64,000 nt of DNA from Ancistrus triradiatus (lineage: Eukaryota > Chordata > Actinopteri > Siluriformes > Loricariidae), in assembly GCA_025084515.1 (NCBI GenBank), contig JAJAGP010001988.1:62001-126000 (forward strand), written 5' to 3'. Below are positions 1 through 10,644 of the stretch, in pieces. The notes below the pieces were generated by a model. That model saw only the letters and a list, made by a program, of their open reading frames with translations, ran no database searches and was not told the DNA's origin. The first letter of the stretch is position 1; the number at the start of each line of letters is the position of its first letter. A program made the translations under genes and the position numbers.

Positions 1-1702
1 TACACAGCTGTACATATCAGCCAAGCCTAATGACAGCCTTACAATCAACAAAATTCAGAATTGTGTAAAGGAAATAAAAGATTGGATGTTATTTAATTTT
101 CTCTTACTTAACTTAATAAAACTGAGGTTCTATTAGTGGGACCCAAGGCTGTGAGGGACAGGTTGGCTACATCTATCCTAAATCTAGATGGCTGTCCAGT
201 ATTGCCCAGTCCATCTGTAAAAAACTTAGGGATCACATTTGATTCAGATCTCTCCTTTGATGCGCACATTAACAGCATCACTCGAATTGCTTTCTTTCAG
301 TTACGTAATATCACAAAACTTAGAAATATCCTCTCTTTTAAATATGCAGAGAAACTTGTTCATGCATTTATAACCTCAAGGTTTGATTACTGTAACGCTT
401 TACTTACTGGATGCTCTAGTAAATCTATAAATAAACTTCAGTTAGTTCAGAATGCAGCTGCCCGATTGCTAACTCAAACTAGAAAATTTGATCATATCAC
501 TCCTGTTCTATCATCACTACACTGGTTACCAGTCAAATTCCGCATTGATTACAACATACTTCTTATAACTTGTAAAGCTTTACATGGCCTGGCCCCACAT
601 TATCTGAGTGAACTCTTAGAGTTTTACAATCCAACTCATCTACTTCGTTCGCAGGGTACAGGACTTCTTTTAGTTCCTATAATTAAAAAAGTCACAGCAG
701 GGGGAAAGGTTTTCTCATACATGGCCCCCCAACTATGGAATAAACTTCCCACTTTGGTTTGAGACTCAGACACTCTCCAAAATTTTAAGTCTAGGCTAAA
801 GACATACCTATTTGCGCAGCTTTTGACTAGATTTTAGACCAGGTTGCATGGTTGGGTTGCTGGGGCCGGGAGTATGGAGTCAGGTTCTGGACTGCATGCT
901 TGTCCGCTAGCAGGGAGTGGGAGTGTCGAAGTGGGCGGGTTCTGGCTGAACTGGGCCTTCGGTCCTCGTGAGCTTGACTTCATTGCATCCTGGCCTTAGA
1001 ATAAAGGGCGAGCTGGGGTTCATAGTTCAAAGAGTCTTAGGGGGATCAGAGACGTGGGTTGCGTCTTTTGCCGCCGTGGGGTTGCCAAGTCTAGTGATCC
1101 TCTTGGCTGTGTTTCCCTACCAGTTTCCTCTTTCTAGCTTTTAGCTATGCTGACTATTAGCTAATGCTGCCGGGGGTCTCATGCTAAACTTGCATCAGTG
1201 ATGGACATGGCATCAGTTGATTGTTAAATAGACACTGTGCTCTTAATCAATAACTAATTACATTTTCTGTTTTCTCTCCGAGGCGGTTCCGGCAGTTCAG
1301 GCCCTACACAGGATGTACATCTGATGGAGCTTCACTGTGCATAATTCACATTTTATTCGACCATGACTCCATGACTTTAGTTTCCGCTCTTAGATTATCA
1401 TCATACCCGGGCCACTGAATGCCGATGTGCATTACTTCACATTTATATTCGAAACGTGGACTCCATGACTTAGTTCGCTCTTGGATTTATCGTCTGCGCC
1501 GCCCGGGGAGGTTGGGTCCCTTTTTGAGTCTGGTCCTCCGGGTTTTTCCTAAATGGGAGTTTTTCCTTGCCACTGTCGCCCTGGGCTTGCTCGGTTTGGG
1601 ATTGGACGTAGTTGTTGGGAGATGGTCTGGACCTGTGGAGTTGCTTTGAGGCAATGCTCCATTGTAAAAAGCGCTATATAAATAAATCTGACTTGACTTG
1701 AC
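1..1702 (+). mobile_element. L2-clade LINE, 3' part (RT C-terminus, 3' UTR, tail)
   Basis: The 3' part of a non-LTR retrotransposon of the CR1/L2 superfamily, cut by the window start. The first ~115 bases match the region just after the YADD motif of the other L2 copies. A long 3' UTR follows the coding remnant. The element ends in the signature 'aaaagcgctatataaataa' plus a short run of 'cttga' units at about 1685-1702, the same tail as at 41060-41098 and 49385-49434. Downstream sequence switches abruptly to an unrelated antisense LINE. The L2-clade name is from family knowledge, not a search. Confidence 0.85.
121..763 (+). pseudogene. L2 reverse transcriptase C-terminal fragment
   Basis: Conceptual translation gives about 208 residues of the C-terminal thumb and post-RT region of an L2-type polyprotein (motifs VGPKAVRDRL, KNLGITFDSDLSFDAH, SLHWLPVKFRI, KALHGLAPHYLSELL). 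Upstream, at about 115, one base is missing compared with the copies at 46230 and 47740, so the frame is broken before the catalytic domain. The stop at 760-762 is TGA where the copy at 48405 reads CGA, a CpG-type decay; readable L2 sequence continues about 70 bases past it. The YADD motif would lie just outside the window. Not functional. Confidence 0.85.
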
Positions 1703-2345
1703 ATGAACTCCAAGTTGGGAGAACGGTGTCTGTCCAGTATAGTGCTACTGTTGCACCAAGCAATGCACGTAGATGCAGAGCCCTCCTGCTCTGTTCTTCC
1801 TGGTGTCAATGTTCCTGTCCCTTCTGTGTAGCATGTGACCTGCTACCTGCACTGTAGCGTCGGGGATCTGAGCATGTAGCCATGTCTCTGTGATGATAAG
1901 CATGCAGCAGTCTCGAACATAGTGATTTCCAGCTAGTTGTAATTCTAAATCGTCCATTTTGTGTACCATGGATCTGGTGTTTGAGAGATAGAGGCTTGAC
2001 AGCGGTTGTTTGAGTGGCTGTTTCCTTAGCTTATTCAGCAGACCAGCCCTGCAGCCCCGTTTTTGCTTCCTCTCGCGCCGCTGTCTACGTCGCTTGCCAG
2101 ACCCAATAACAATCCATGGAGATCCCGCTGCTCTCACTATCTCATCCGGAATGTTGTGAGTGTGATGAAAATCGCTAGAGATGGCCGTCTTCTGTTGAAA
2201 CCCGATGTTCAGTAAGTCTATATGGCTGTAGTATTTGTAAGAGTTTGTAGAAGATGTACATTGTCAGCACACAAAAAACACAAAAAGGTACACAAATAGG
2301 GAGAGCTGTGATCCGCTGTGTCTGTGCGCGATGTTGGATCGTCAT
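1703..2345 (-). pseudogene. 5' end of a second LINE family (endonuclease N-terminus), antisense
   Basis: Reading the minus strand from about 2137, a 130-residue stretch carries a basic segment (GKRRRQRRERKQKRGCRAGL), then SLYLSNTRSMVHKMDDLELQ and LIITETWLHAQIPDATVQ. This is the start of an APE-type endonuclease domain of a CR1-superfamily LINE; TETW holds the conserved catalytic Glu of such nucleases. A frameshift near 1790 moves the continuation (CNSSTILDRHRSPNLEF) into another frame. Sequence from 2138 to 2345 resembles its 5' leader. The element is cut off at 1702 by the L2 tail. It may be Rex1/Babar-like, but I am not certain of the clade. Confidence 0.65.
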
Positions 2346-2348
2346 GGT

Positions 2349-2473
2349 GGTTCAAAGGAAAAGGGTACCCCTCAATCATCATGTGTGCATCTTAATGAGG
2401 AAACCTATGGACTTTCAGTGGGACTTTATCTGATAACGTGTGGTGGCTATATGTTCATGTTGAGTTCATTTCC
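2349..2473 (+). repeat. 125-bp direct repeat, copy A
   Basis: Matches 2962-3086 over 125 bases with 8 mismatches by eye (about 94%). Both copies start 'ggttcaaaggaaaagggtac' and end 'gttgagttcat(t/c)tcc'. The spacer of about 490 bp has no recognisable coding content. No TG...CA termini are visible, so an LTR pair is not supported; a segmental duplication or two copies of an unknown repeat fit equally well. Confidence 0.85.
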
Positions 2474-2961
2474 AAAACTAGCATAATGCATAATTACTTT
2501 GAGTAGTAATATTTTTGTTTTTATTTATTTTTTTAAGTATTTGCAACATACATGTATGTTAGACATTTTGCTTGAGAGGGATTTTTATTATTTTAGTTGA
2601 AGATTTTGGGTGTAAAATTTACTCCTTAGTGCTCTGACATCATGCTGTGCCAGTGGGTGGGAAAAATGATTATAACCAAGAACATCATATTTTCCAGCTC
2701 CAATTGCCATCCTCATCTTGGCTTTTCACCATCCATTCCAATAGGTTATGCAGCCCACCATTTTCACTTAAAAGTATATCACATCAATGAAGTAGAATGG
2801 GTTCTGATCTCCATTTCACGTTGACCTTAAACATCCCTTGTTATTCACATCAATCAGTGCTTACACTGTCTTAGTCTTTCCAGGTGGTTCATTGCTATAA
2901 ACCCAGAGCAGGGTTCTAAAGCTCACCAAGGTAAAGTCTCCAGCAAGCGGACTAGAAAGGC

Positions 2962-3086
2962 GGTTCAAAGGAAAAGGGTACCACTCAATAATCATGTGTG
3001 CACCTTAATGAGGAAACTTATGGACTTTCAGTGTGACTTTATCTGATAACATGTGGTTGCTATATGTTCATGTTGAGTTCATCTCC
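2962..3086 (+). repeat. 125-bp direct repeat, copy B
   Basis: Second copy of the repeat at 2349-2473. Its right edge coincides with the start of a candidate DNA transposon (3083-4187), whereas copy A is followed by different AT-rich sequence. Confidence 0.85.
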
Positions 3087-4187
3087 ATGCATTTAATAAT
3101 CCGATAACTTCAGAAAATCAGACTTAGTCAGTAATCTGATTAACCAGTATTCATGCACTTCAGTAATCAGGAAATGGGAAATCAGATTTCACCTTTCCAA
3201 CCAGCAAATAATCTCACAGAAACGTCAAACTGTAATTTTAAATAATCAAATTCTTTATTTTCTTTTACTGCATTTTAAAGTCTCCACAAAGTCTTTGATA
3301 GCAGTTTAGTGGGTTTAATTCAGGGTTGCCAAATACTGCAAGCAAATCCTTCACCAGGCCTATGTAAATAAGCCCAAAAGAAGCAAAATCTGTAAGCGGA
3401 CCTGGCAACATGTTCTTCTCCCCTAGCTGCTCTGTGCACATTCATGGACTGAGAAACATGATAGAATCGGACACTGGGGATATATGCTTTAAGAAATTTG
3501 ATTACTGGGGTAAAATCCAGCTCTCTTTTTGGGATTTCTTAATCTGATTTCTAGATCAGAGTATGCTGTATATGTCAAAGTCGGATTTATTGTCATTTCA
3601 ACCATATACACAGTACACAGTGAAACGAAACAACGTTCCTCCAGGACTTACAGGTGTGTGATGACGAGCTTATGTGGTGACGTCATCACCCGATGCTTAT
3701 GTGTGGAGTAATAGTTATTAGTCATGTTTTTGCATGATTTTTTTTTTTTACTTTCACGTAGGTTTCAGGGGTTTATAGCAATAATTATTGTGATTTGGAA
3801 ACAGTTTGATGTGTGTATTGAGGTGATTATGTATTTAAAACGACGGCTATCTCGCACACCGCTTTTGGTGCCTCGAGGGTTGGAGACTCGGTCCCTGCAG
3901 CAAGCCGAGATCACGTAGTTTCTCCAGTCGGTCTTCATGGAGGTTATTCGTGTTCTGATTCCTGAGATCTAGTAGTAAATGCCGATGATATACATGGACA
4001 CGAGATGTTCTGCGTCCATGTGATGAAAAAAAAAAGTTAGCCGAATTAACATGTAAAAGCACCATTTCAGATCCGGAGAGGCCGCTGTGTGCTACTGCAG
4101 CGCCACCATCTTGGTAGATCATGACCACTTCAACAACCAGATAACTGCAGAAATCTGACTATGATTGGAGTATTAAGTGCATGTAAA
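3083..4187. mobile_element. Candidate non-autonomous DNA transposon with imperfect TIRs
   Basis: The left end reads 'catgcatttaataatccg'. The right end, reverse-complemented, reads 'catgcacttaatactcc', giving an imperfect inverted terminal match of about 15 of 20 bases. Subterminal AATCAGA-type motifs recur on the left side. The interior holds no transposase. At 3576-3660 it contains a 'tttattgtcatttcaaccatat' type segment related to the one near 12262. The ends are approximate, no clear target duplication was found, and the superfamily is unassigned. Confidence 0.35.
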
Positions 4188-4317
4188 CACACTCATTGAC
4201 ACCAGTTCAGATACTGTTTTGATGCACACAAGACACATGCAGTGCAGAGTGCCATAATGCAGTCAATTTGATGAACACATCTTGAAAGGCCCACATTTTT
4301 TTTTACTTGAGGATATA

Positions 4318-4799
4318 CACTCATTGACAAAAAAAAAAAAAAACACAGAGAGAAATGTCGGTTTGCTGTAAAACTCAGGAGGATAATACTCACCCACACC
4401 CGGCAAGGGTTGTCCAGGAATGGCTCTGCCAGATTGCAACACTTTTCGTTTAACCAGATTTAACACCAACCGAGCATTTATGGGACCAGCTGGCACTCCA
4501 GCTTCGGCAAACTACAAGTGTGCAGGATCTATAGGCCCAGCTGCAAATGTTGCCGCAGGATACCATACAGAACCCATATGCCTTCATGCCCTACTGTATC
4601 TCATCTTGTATCCAGGCTAGAGGCAGCCTAACAGGGTAACGAGAGCTTCCTTTGAATTGTACAGTTTTCCCCAATACATTTATCCTTTCTCTCTATTATT
4701 GTAATCACTTACATATATCAATCATTATATTCATACATATAAAGTTTCATTCAATTCCGACAATTTCTTCTTGATGAGTTATTTTCTTGTCAATAAGTG
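4318..4799 (+). mobile_element. Tc1/mariner deletion derivative with TIRs and TA duplications
   Basis: A 482-bp element flanked by TA at 4316-4317 and 4800-4801. The left terminus is cactcattgacaa; the right terminus is ttgtcaataagtg, its inverted match with one mismatch. The interior keeps only the transposase C-terminus (see next entry). A poly-A tract lies at 4328-4343. TA duplication plus TIRs plus a DDE-type C-terminal block fit Tc1/mariner. Non-autonomous. Confidence 0.75.
4432..4638 (+). pseudogene. Tc1/mariner transposase C-terminal remnant
   Basis: In the frame starting at 'ccagatttaacacca' the translation reads PDLTPTEHLWDQLALQLRQ, then a stop, then AQLQMLPQDTIQNPYAF and ISSCIQARG. 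This is the third catalytic block (PDLxPxEHLW, Glu present) and C-terminal helices of a Tc1-type transposase. The N-terminal HTH domains and the first two catalytic Asp blocks are absent. One nonsense codon is visible. A 66-residue open frame on the same strand in another register is a shadow. Confidence 0.7.
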
Positions 4800-4999
4800 T
4801 ATTTTTGCCTTTATATGCCTTTATAAACTTTCATTTAGAGGGCATTGAGAATTCTTGTGAACAGCACTTTTTCTCTTTTTTGCCTTGATGGAATATGTTA
4901 TGAAGAAACTTTATTTTGTCATCTGATGTAAAGTCTGATTTTCTGTAGAAGAACATCTGACTTTTCTATTAAAGACAATGTGTATTTAATTTGAGTCTG

Positions 5000-5302
5000 G
5001 GTTTGTTTGATTGAAATACTATTTTGGTATACAAATCAGAAGTTAATGTAAAGTATAGAATGATTACAGTATTCAGTTGTATTTTGCAGTGATATTGTGT
5101 ATATAAACAATATTTTGCTGTAAAAGCAAATAACAGTTAACTGCTGTGAATGATAAAAATACAGTAATAACTTGTATATTTGAATTACAGCAATGTGCTG
5201 TAATATTAATTCCGGTATCAGTACTGTAAAAAACGAGAATACTGGCGAAACTGCTGCCAGTTAATTACTGTAATTTTACAGGTAGATTTTTTTACAGTGT
5301 GT
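5000..5302. mobile_element. Candidate MITE end ('ttttttacagtgtg')
   Basis: AT-rich sequence with many 'acag/ctgt' half sites ('attacagcaatgtgctgtaat', 'ctgtaattttacag') ends at 5302 with 'ttttttacagtgtg', a terminus style seen in fish miniature DNA transposons. The partner terminus was not located, so the left boundary is a guess. Not classified. Confidence 0.3.
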
Positions 5303-6199
5303 ATATATTGGCTCAAAGCCCTAGTTGAGCAAGCCTGAGGCGACAGTGGCAAGGAAAAACTCCCCAATCCTTACAGGGAAGAAACTTTGGGAGGACCAAG
5401 ACTCAAATAAGGACCCATCCTCCATGGGCAACCTGGATGTTAAATACAAGAATTAAAAAAATTATGTAAAGAAATTCCCTATGTAAAATTAGAATAGAAT
5501 AATATATAGGCTAAATGATGAAAATGATGAAATTAACTAAGAAATATAGAGAATAAAATCTATGGCGCATATAGTTAGGATTGAGTGAGTTGGGACAGGT
5601 AGTCCAAATAGTCATTGTAGTCATTGTAGTTTTTTGTGTCATGGAAGTTATTACCCTCTGATAGGTACTGAGTAATGGTATGAGGACTGGAACAGAGAGA
5701 GTCACCACAAGATTACATTACAGGCAGATGAGTAGGAAAGGCAGTGTTGTCAACTGCAGCACTGGATCTAAGGGCTTTATCCTTAGGTTGATGGAGGCAG
5801 TGAGAAGAGGCAGTGTTGTTCTTGCAGCAGTGAGGCCGTGGGTTACATCCTCAGTACACAAAACCCAGACAAAAATGTGTAAACAGCATGATATGAAGTA
5901 AACATTCATATTAAAACATCAACGATGCGGATTACATCACGACCTCCCCCTGGGAAAATAAGTGTGTTTTTTATCTGGACTTGAAGCTCAGGAGTGAGTT
6001 TGAATCACAAAGAGTGGAAGGGAGGATATTCCAAAGGTGAGGCGCCATGTATGAGAACGCTCCTCCCCAGCAGTGACTTTTTTAATCCTAGGGACTACAA
6101 GTAACTCTGCACCTTGTGAACGAAGTAAGCGTCATGGGTTATAGAGCTGAATTAGTTCACTTAGATACTACGGAGCCAGGCCATGCTGCGCTTTATAGG

Positions 6200-6900
6200 T
6201 TAGTAATAAGATTTTTTAATCAGTATGAAATTTAATTGACAGTCAGTGCAAAGATGATAAAATGGGACTAATATGGTCAAACTTCCTGGTTTTAGTAAGA
6301 ACTCGTGCTGCTGCATTTTGGACCAACAGGAGCTTGTTAAAGGATCTACCAGAGAACCAGCAAAAAGGGCATTACAGTAATCTAACCTTGAAGTTATAAA
6401 CGCATGGATCACTTTTTTAGCATCATTAATAGAAAGTATATTTCTTTTTTTTTAGATATTATGCAGTTGGAAAAAAGCATCTCTGGTGACATCACTAATG
6501 TGTGATGAGAGGAGAGGTTGGAATCCACTGAAACACCCAAGTTTTTTACTACTGAGCTGGGGGTGACAGAGAAAGCGTTAGTATTTAACACTAGATTAGT
6601 CAACTTCTCCCTTGCAGCCTTTGGACCAACAAGTAATACTTCAGTTTTATCTGAATTCAGTAGAAGAAAGTTACAAGACATCCAGTTTTTTATGTCGTTA
6701 ATAAAATCCTCAGTCTTACTGAGTGTGTTGATTTTGTTTTGTTTGGTTAATATATACAACCGTATGTCGTCTGCATAACAGTGAAAATTAATTCCATGTT
6801 TATCAATAATGTTCCCTAATGAATGTAAAGAGTAAATAATAGAGGTTCCAGCACTGACCCCTGGGGAACTCCATACTTTACTTTTGTAGTATCCGATCAT
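6200..6900 (-). pseudogene. L2 reverse transcriptase, palm (YADD) and C-terminus
   Basis: A 163-residue stretch (6900-6409) contains the catalytic YADD motif near residues 42-46 (context FHCYADDIRLY), then DWM/NWM, LNSDKTEVLLVGPKAA and KNLGVSVDSNL. The preceding PQGSVLGP block is corrupted (WSSPGVSAGT). A separate 70-residue stretch (6412-6200) continues with MIHAFITSRLDYCNALFAG, the usual next block, after a frameshift and a T-rich insertion near 6440. The two active-site Asp of YADD are intact, but the frame is not. Confidence 0.85.
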
Positions 6901-6934
6901 GAATTATTTACAAGGACAAATTGTGAGCGATCAC

Positions 6935-7549
6935 TCAGGATTCAGACCAGGAGAGAGCGAGTCCTTTAATACCTACTGTGTTTTCTAGCCTTTCCAGTGA
7001 AATATTATGATCTACAGTATCAAATGCTGCACTAACGTCTAAATGAACAAGGAAAGAGACACATCTATTATCAGAGGACATTAACAGATCATTAACTACC
7101 CTAACTAATGCGGTTTCAGTACTGTGGTTGGATTTGAATCCTGACTGAAATGTTTCATGAATATTATTTCTCTGTAAATAAGAGCATAATTGTTGGGAGA
7201 CGACTTTTTCTAAAACCTTAGAGATAAAAGCAAGGTTAGATATCGGCCTATAGATAGACAGTACAAGTGGATCAAGATTAGGTTTTTTAACCAAGGATCT
7301 AATAACTGCACATTTGAAAGATTTTGGTACGTATCCAAGGTTAAGGGATAAATTTATTATGGTAAGCAGGGGTTCTATAATGGCAGGGATTAGATCTTTA
7401 AGTAAGCGTGTTGGTATAGGATCCAGTAGACATGATGAAGATTTTGAACAATTAATTACTTCAGTTAGTTCAATTTGGGAGATCAGATTAAAGGAATGTA
7501 ATTGTAAAATATTGTTAGATAAGCCATCATCAGAACGCATGTTCCTCAA
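6935..7549 (-). pseudogene. L2 reverse transcriptase, fingers and first catalytic Asp
   Basis: A 204-residue open stretch: SSSCLLDPIPTRLLKDLIP, then YVPKSFKCAVIRSLVKKPNL, YRPISNLAFISKVLEKVV, FQSGFKSNHSTETALVRV and LDVSAAFDTVDHN. The last block carries the first catalytic Asp of the RT palm (AFDTVDH). It is the longest intact open stretch of this LINE. It stops just before the PQG block. Confidence 0.85.
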
Positions 7550-7612
7550 GGTGAGTTGCTGCTTGCTACAGGGATGGACATTCTGACTTTCACGTCGTAT
7601 TTATTTATTTAT

Positions 7613-7837
7613 TTATTTTTTATCATTAAAAAATATTACGAAATCATTACTGTTATACACCGGCGGTATATTAGGTTCCAATACTATTGCATTCACAGTA
7701 AGTTTTGATACAGTGTCAAAGAGGAATTTTGGATAATTCTTGTTACTGTCTATTAAAAACGAGAAATATTCCGATTTAGATTTTTTAAGGGCATGTTTGT
7801 ATTCAGTTAGGGCAACTTTCCATAGCAACTTATACAC
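7613..7837 (-). pseudogene. L2 endonuclease-RT linker fragment
   Basis: A 74-residue stretch with EYKHALKKSKSEYFSFLID and KFLFDTVSKLTVNA and DFVIFFNDKK. It matches the linker between endonuclease and RT seen in the copies at 45057-45281 and 54660-55097. No catalytic role is known for this part. Confidence 0.8.
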
Positions 7838-8133
7838 TTCCAGTGTAGGATGTCGCCATTTGTGCTCTAATTTTTGTGCAGTTTGTTTTAGAGCACTGTA
7901 TGATCATTATACCAAGGGGCCAGCCTTTTATCCCTAATGATTTTGGTTTTAACAGGTGAATTGCCTAAGGTTCTGGGTAGCACAGACTAACTGTTGGGAA
8001 ACTTGTTCAAGTTGTTCAGGCTCTACTGGTGACAAGATCATTAGTTCTGGGACGTTATTAATGAAAGCAGCAGCAGTAGCAGAAATAATGGTACGTTTAA
8101 ATTTAGGATGACGCAATGAACAAATTTTACTAG

Positions 8134-8770
8134 TTAAACACAGACAGACCGAGAGTGATCTGAGATTAAGTCACTTTGTTGTGTAACAGCAATCTTATCA
8201 ATATTGATACCAAGTGTTAGTATTAAATCTAAGGTATCATTACAGTGGTGAGTAGGACCTATTACATTCTGGGTGATACCCATAGATCTTATGATGGAAT
8301 CAAATGCAGTTTTAAGAGGATCATGCTCGTTTTCATAATGAATATTAAAGTCTCCAACAATTAAAGCCTTATCAGTTATTAGCAGTAGTTTAGAGATAAA
8401 GTCTGCAAATTCTTGAAGAAACCCAGAGTAAGGGGGCTGATAAATTGTAACGAGCATAAACAAGGTGGTTTTATTCGATAAAGATTGATTAACTACATCA
8501 GCTACAAGTAATTCAAAGGAGTTAAGCATGCAAGTAATTTTTATATTAAGTTCTATACATTTGTCATATATTGTAGCTACACCTTCTTAACGATCATTAA
8601 AACGTGGTTTATTTTTATAACTATATCCAGGAGGAACTGATTCATTTAAACCTATGAACTCATTAGGTCTCATCCAGGTTTCAGTAAGACAAATTACACT
8701 AGGACCATTATCTGTGATCATTTCATTCACAATTAACGCTTTAACGCGAGTGATCTAATGTTTAGTAGTC
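8134..8770 (-). pseudogene. L2 APE-type endonuclease
   Basis: The minus strand from 8770 reads VNEMITDNGPSVICLTETW, with the catalytic Glu in TETW. After a stop near 8590, the 131-residue stretch 8529-8134 has KALIVGDFNIHYENEHDP (catalytic Asp in GDFN) and ends with QQSDLISDHS, the SDH block with the active-site His. LINE endonucleases nick the target DNA for target-primed reverse transcription. At least one stop separates the two halves. Confidence 0.8.
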
Positions 8771-8996
8771 CTAACTTTACTCTGACTTTATTATTGTTTT
8801 AATCAGGGTCATTTGAACTAATGATAATTAGGGTGTTTAAACAAACCTTGAGAGAGAGTTTGGGTTTACAAATGGCATGAGGAACAGACACGGTTTCAAT
8901 AGTTTGAGTCATTTCTTATGGTTATTATGCATCATGTAGAACATAGTGTCCGCTAGAACCTGTGTGCCTAGGTTACTGTGGTGAATTTCCTCATAC

Positions 8997-9540
8997 CTAA
9001 AAAAAGAAACTGAACTTTTGACCTATTGAACTATTAAGGTACTGAACTATTGAACTATCTGAAGGGTTCAAATCCCACCTCTGCCAAGCTGCCACTGTTG
9101 GGTCCTTGAGCAAGGCCCTTAACTCACAATTGCTTGGATTGTAATACTGTATCAATTGTAAGTCGCTCTGGATAAGGGCGTCTGCTAAATGCTGTAAATG
9201 TAATGTAATGTAAATGTAATGTGCAGACTCAAGGTGTGACTGAAGTGTCCAATTTCTCTTCCCAGACTCGGGATGGGTCCGGAGATGAAAATACCTTTTC
9301 CGCTTCTGAGACTCAAAAAATCTAAACAAGTCATTGAAATTCCACTTCAGGACCTCTGACCTCTGATCACGAATATTATTACATTCAGCGTGGATAATCA
9401 CATTCTGGACTGAGGTGTATTTCTCCAGCAAAAAGGGGAGCTGTAAAAGAATGTCCGAACTTTGGCTCCTGAAAATGAGTGGACGACAGCAGACCTTCCC
9501 CTAATATTTCTCACTATGAGTCTCCCACTATCAATGTTGC
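8997..9540 (-). pseudogene. L2 ORF1 SGNH-hydrolase (esterase) remnant, split by a SINE
   Basis: At about 9538-9516 the minus strand encodes LIVGDS, the Ser block of SGNH hydrolases. From 9431, MLEKYTSVQNVIIHAECNNI aligns with the usual VIIHxGTND block, here changed to AECNN. Esterase domains in ORF1 proteins are known from CR1/L2-type LINEs. The continuation after SHLESAH is cut by a SINE at 9020-9222, with further reading-frame loss. The glycine-to-glutamate change in block III and the stops after VGDS indicate loss of activity. Confidence 0.65.
9020..9222 (+). mobile_element. tRNA-headed SINE inserted in L2 ORF1
   Basis: The sequence holds a B-box-like 'gggttcaaatccc' at about 9064, then 'tccttgagcaaggcccttaa', then 'taagtcgctctggataaggg' and 'gtctgctaaatgctgtaaat', and ends in short 'taatgtaa' repeats. 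This head and tail are typical of fish tRNA-derived SINEs. The copy interrupts the antisense LINE ORF1 just after the SHLESAH residues. The A-box half (9020-9060) is degenerate. Confidence 0.75.
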
Positions 9541-9908
9541 TGGTGGAGGAGGTCGAGATGAGGCTCACCGTCCGATGTGACCAGCAGAATTAAAGATTTG
9601 AATATACATGGAAGCGGCCCTGGCTAGGAGAATACTGCCTGCTCCTCTGCATACGTCTCTCGTCTGGCATGGCGACTGGACAGGTATAGTGGGTGAATTG
9701 ACTAAATTTAAGGACTGATGAGAGAAATTGCATTCTTCTAAAACCAGAAATCTGTTTCCCAAAGCAATGCTGTAATGTTGGCGCGGGAGCTGAGGATGAC
9801 GGTCAGAGCGCCACTTGGCTTCCCCCCGCGAGCTGGTTTCCATGGGTCTGGTTCACATAGTGTGGAACAGCTTACCAGTTTCTGTTGCACAGCCAGTTGT
9901 GACCATGG

Positions 9909-10112
9909 TTAAGTGGCTTGCACAGTTTCTGGAACAGTAGTGTCCAAAGTGGCTACAACAGCCGTATTGTTGACTGTAGCTAATAAAGAGTCAATTAGGT
10001 CCTCATCCTGCTTAATCTGGTGCAATAAAGTTATCCTGCTTTCAGCCTCTGTGATTTTCTCATAGAGATGTGCACAACTGAGGCAGCCAGTTGGAGAAGA
10101 CAGTGGGGACAT
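9909..10112 (-). pseudogene. L2 ORF1 N-terminus
   Basis: A 67-residue stretch starting MSPLSSPTGCLSCAHLYEKI, with a CxxC pair followed by a heptad-like helix (EAESRITLLHQIKQDEDLID). A related N-terminus in the L2 at 42974-42765 also has a CDRCRVV-type pair and a coiled-coil segment. The likely role is RNA binding or oligomerisation of the ORF1 protein. The downstream section (9843-9565) is open in another frame. Confidence 0.5.
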
Positions 10113-10194
10113 ATTAGCTCTTAGTTAACAAAAAGATGGGCTAGATGAAAAGTAGAGTGGAAGGACAGAGACTTTGATATTAATCTAGGTTAAA

Positions 10195-10644
10195 CTGGGT
10201 TGCTACGACCATTTTACGTCATCAGCAACCAAAAATGTCACAGGACATACAACCATGGCAAGTCTGAGCACAGCAACAAGACACAAGGTAGGTATACTTC
10301 ATCAGCAAGGTCTCTATCAGGCAAGTATTTCAAAGCAAACTGGGGTCTCAAGATGTGCTGTTCAAGGTCTTTTGAAAAAGCACACAGAAATGGGCAACGG
10401 TGAGGAACGTAGACACAGTGGTTGGACACAGAGCCTTAGTGCAGCTGATGAAAAATACCCCATGCTTACTTCCCTTAAAAATTGGAAGATGTCCAGCAGT
10501 GTCATCAGCTCAGAAGTGGCAGAAACCAGTGGGCACAGATACACCCATTGATGGTTCTGAGAAGTCTGGCCAGAAGTGGTCTTCATCAAAGAATTGTGGC
10601 TAAAATGCAACAATCGTAAACATACAACCAAGAACTAAGAACTA
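10195..10644 (+). pseudogene. Tc1-like transposase N-terminal (HTH) fragment
   Basis: From the ATG at 10255 the translation reads MASLSTATRHKVGILHQQGL then YQASISKQTGVSRCAVQGLL, a typical paired-like helix-turn-helix of Tc1 transposases. Later, VLRSLARSGLHQRIVAKMQQ (10556-10615, shifted frame) is the second DNA-binding subdomain. No catalytic domain follows, because the foldback element at 10645 takes over. Truncated and frameshifted. Confidence 0.75.

Larger units (their letters stand above)
5308..10150 (-). mobile_element. L2-clade LINE, nearly full length but degraded
   Basis: This is the longest L2 copy. Reading right to left: ORF1 N-terminus (10112-9909), SGNH esterase-like region (9540-8997, interrupted by a SINE), endonuclease (8770-8134), linker (7837-7613), reverse transcriptase (7549-6200) and 3' UTR (6060-5308). 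The final 3' tail seen in other copies is missing or disrupted. Its proteins differ clearly from those of the other L2 copies in the window (for example VLNTNAFSVTPSSVVKNLGV), so it is a separate, probably older, subfamily. Frameshifts and stops occur throughout. Confidence 0.85.

Noticed and set aside
2349..3086. LTR retrotransposon with short LTRs
   Set aside because: No TG...CA ends, no primer-binding or polypurine tract, and the spacer is non-coding.
9020..9222. tRNA gene
   Set aside because: Only B-box-like head sequence with a SINE body and tail; no cloverleaf or anticodon arm could be drawn.
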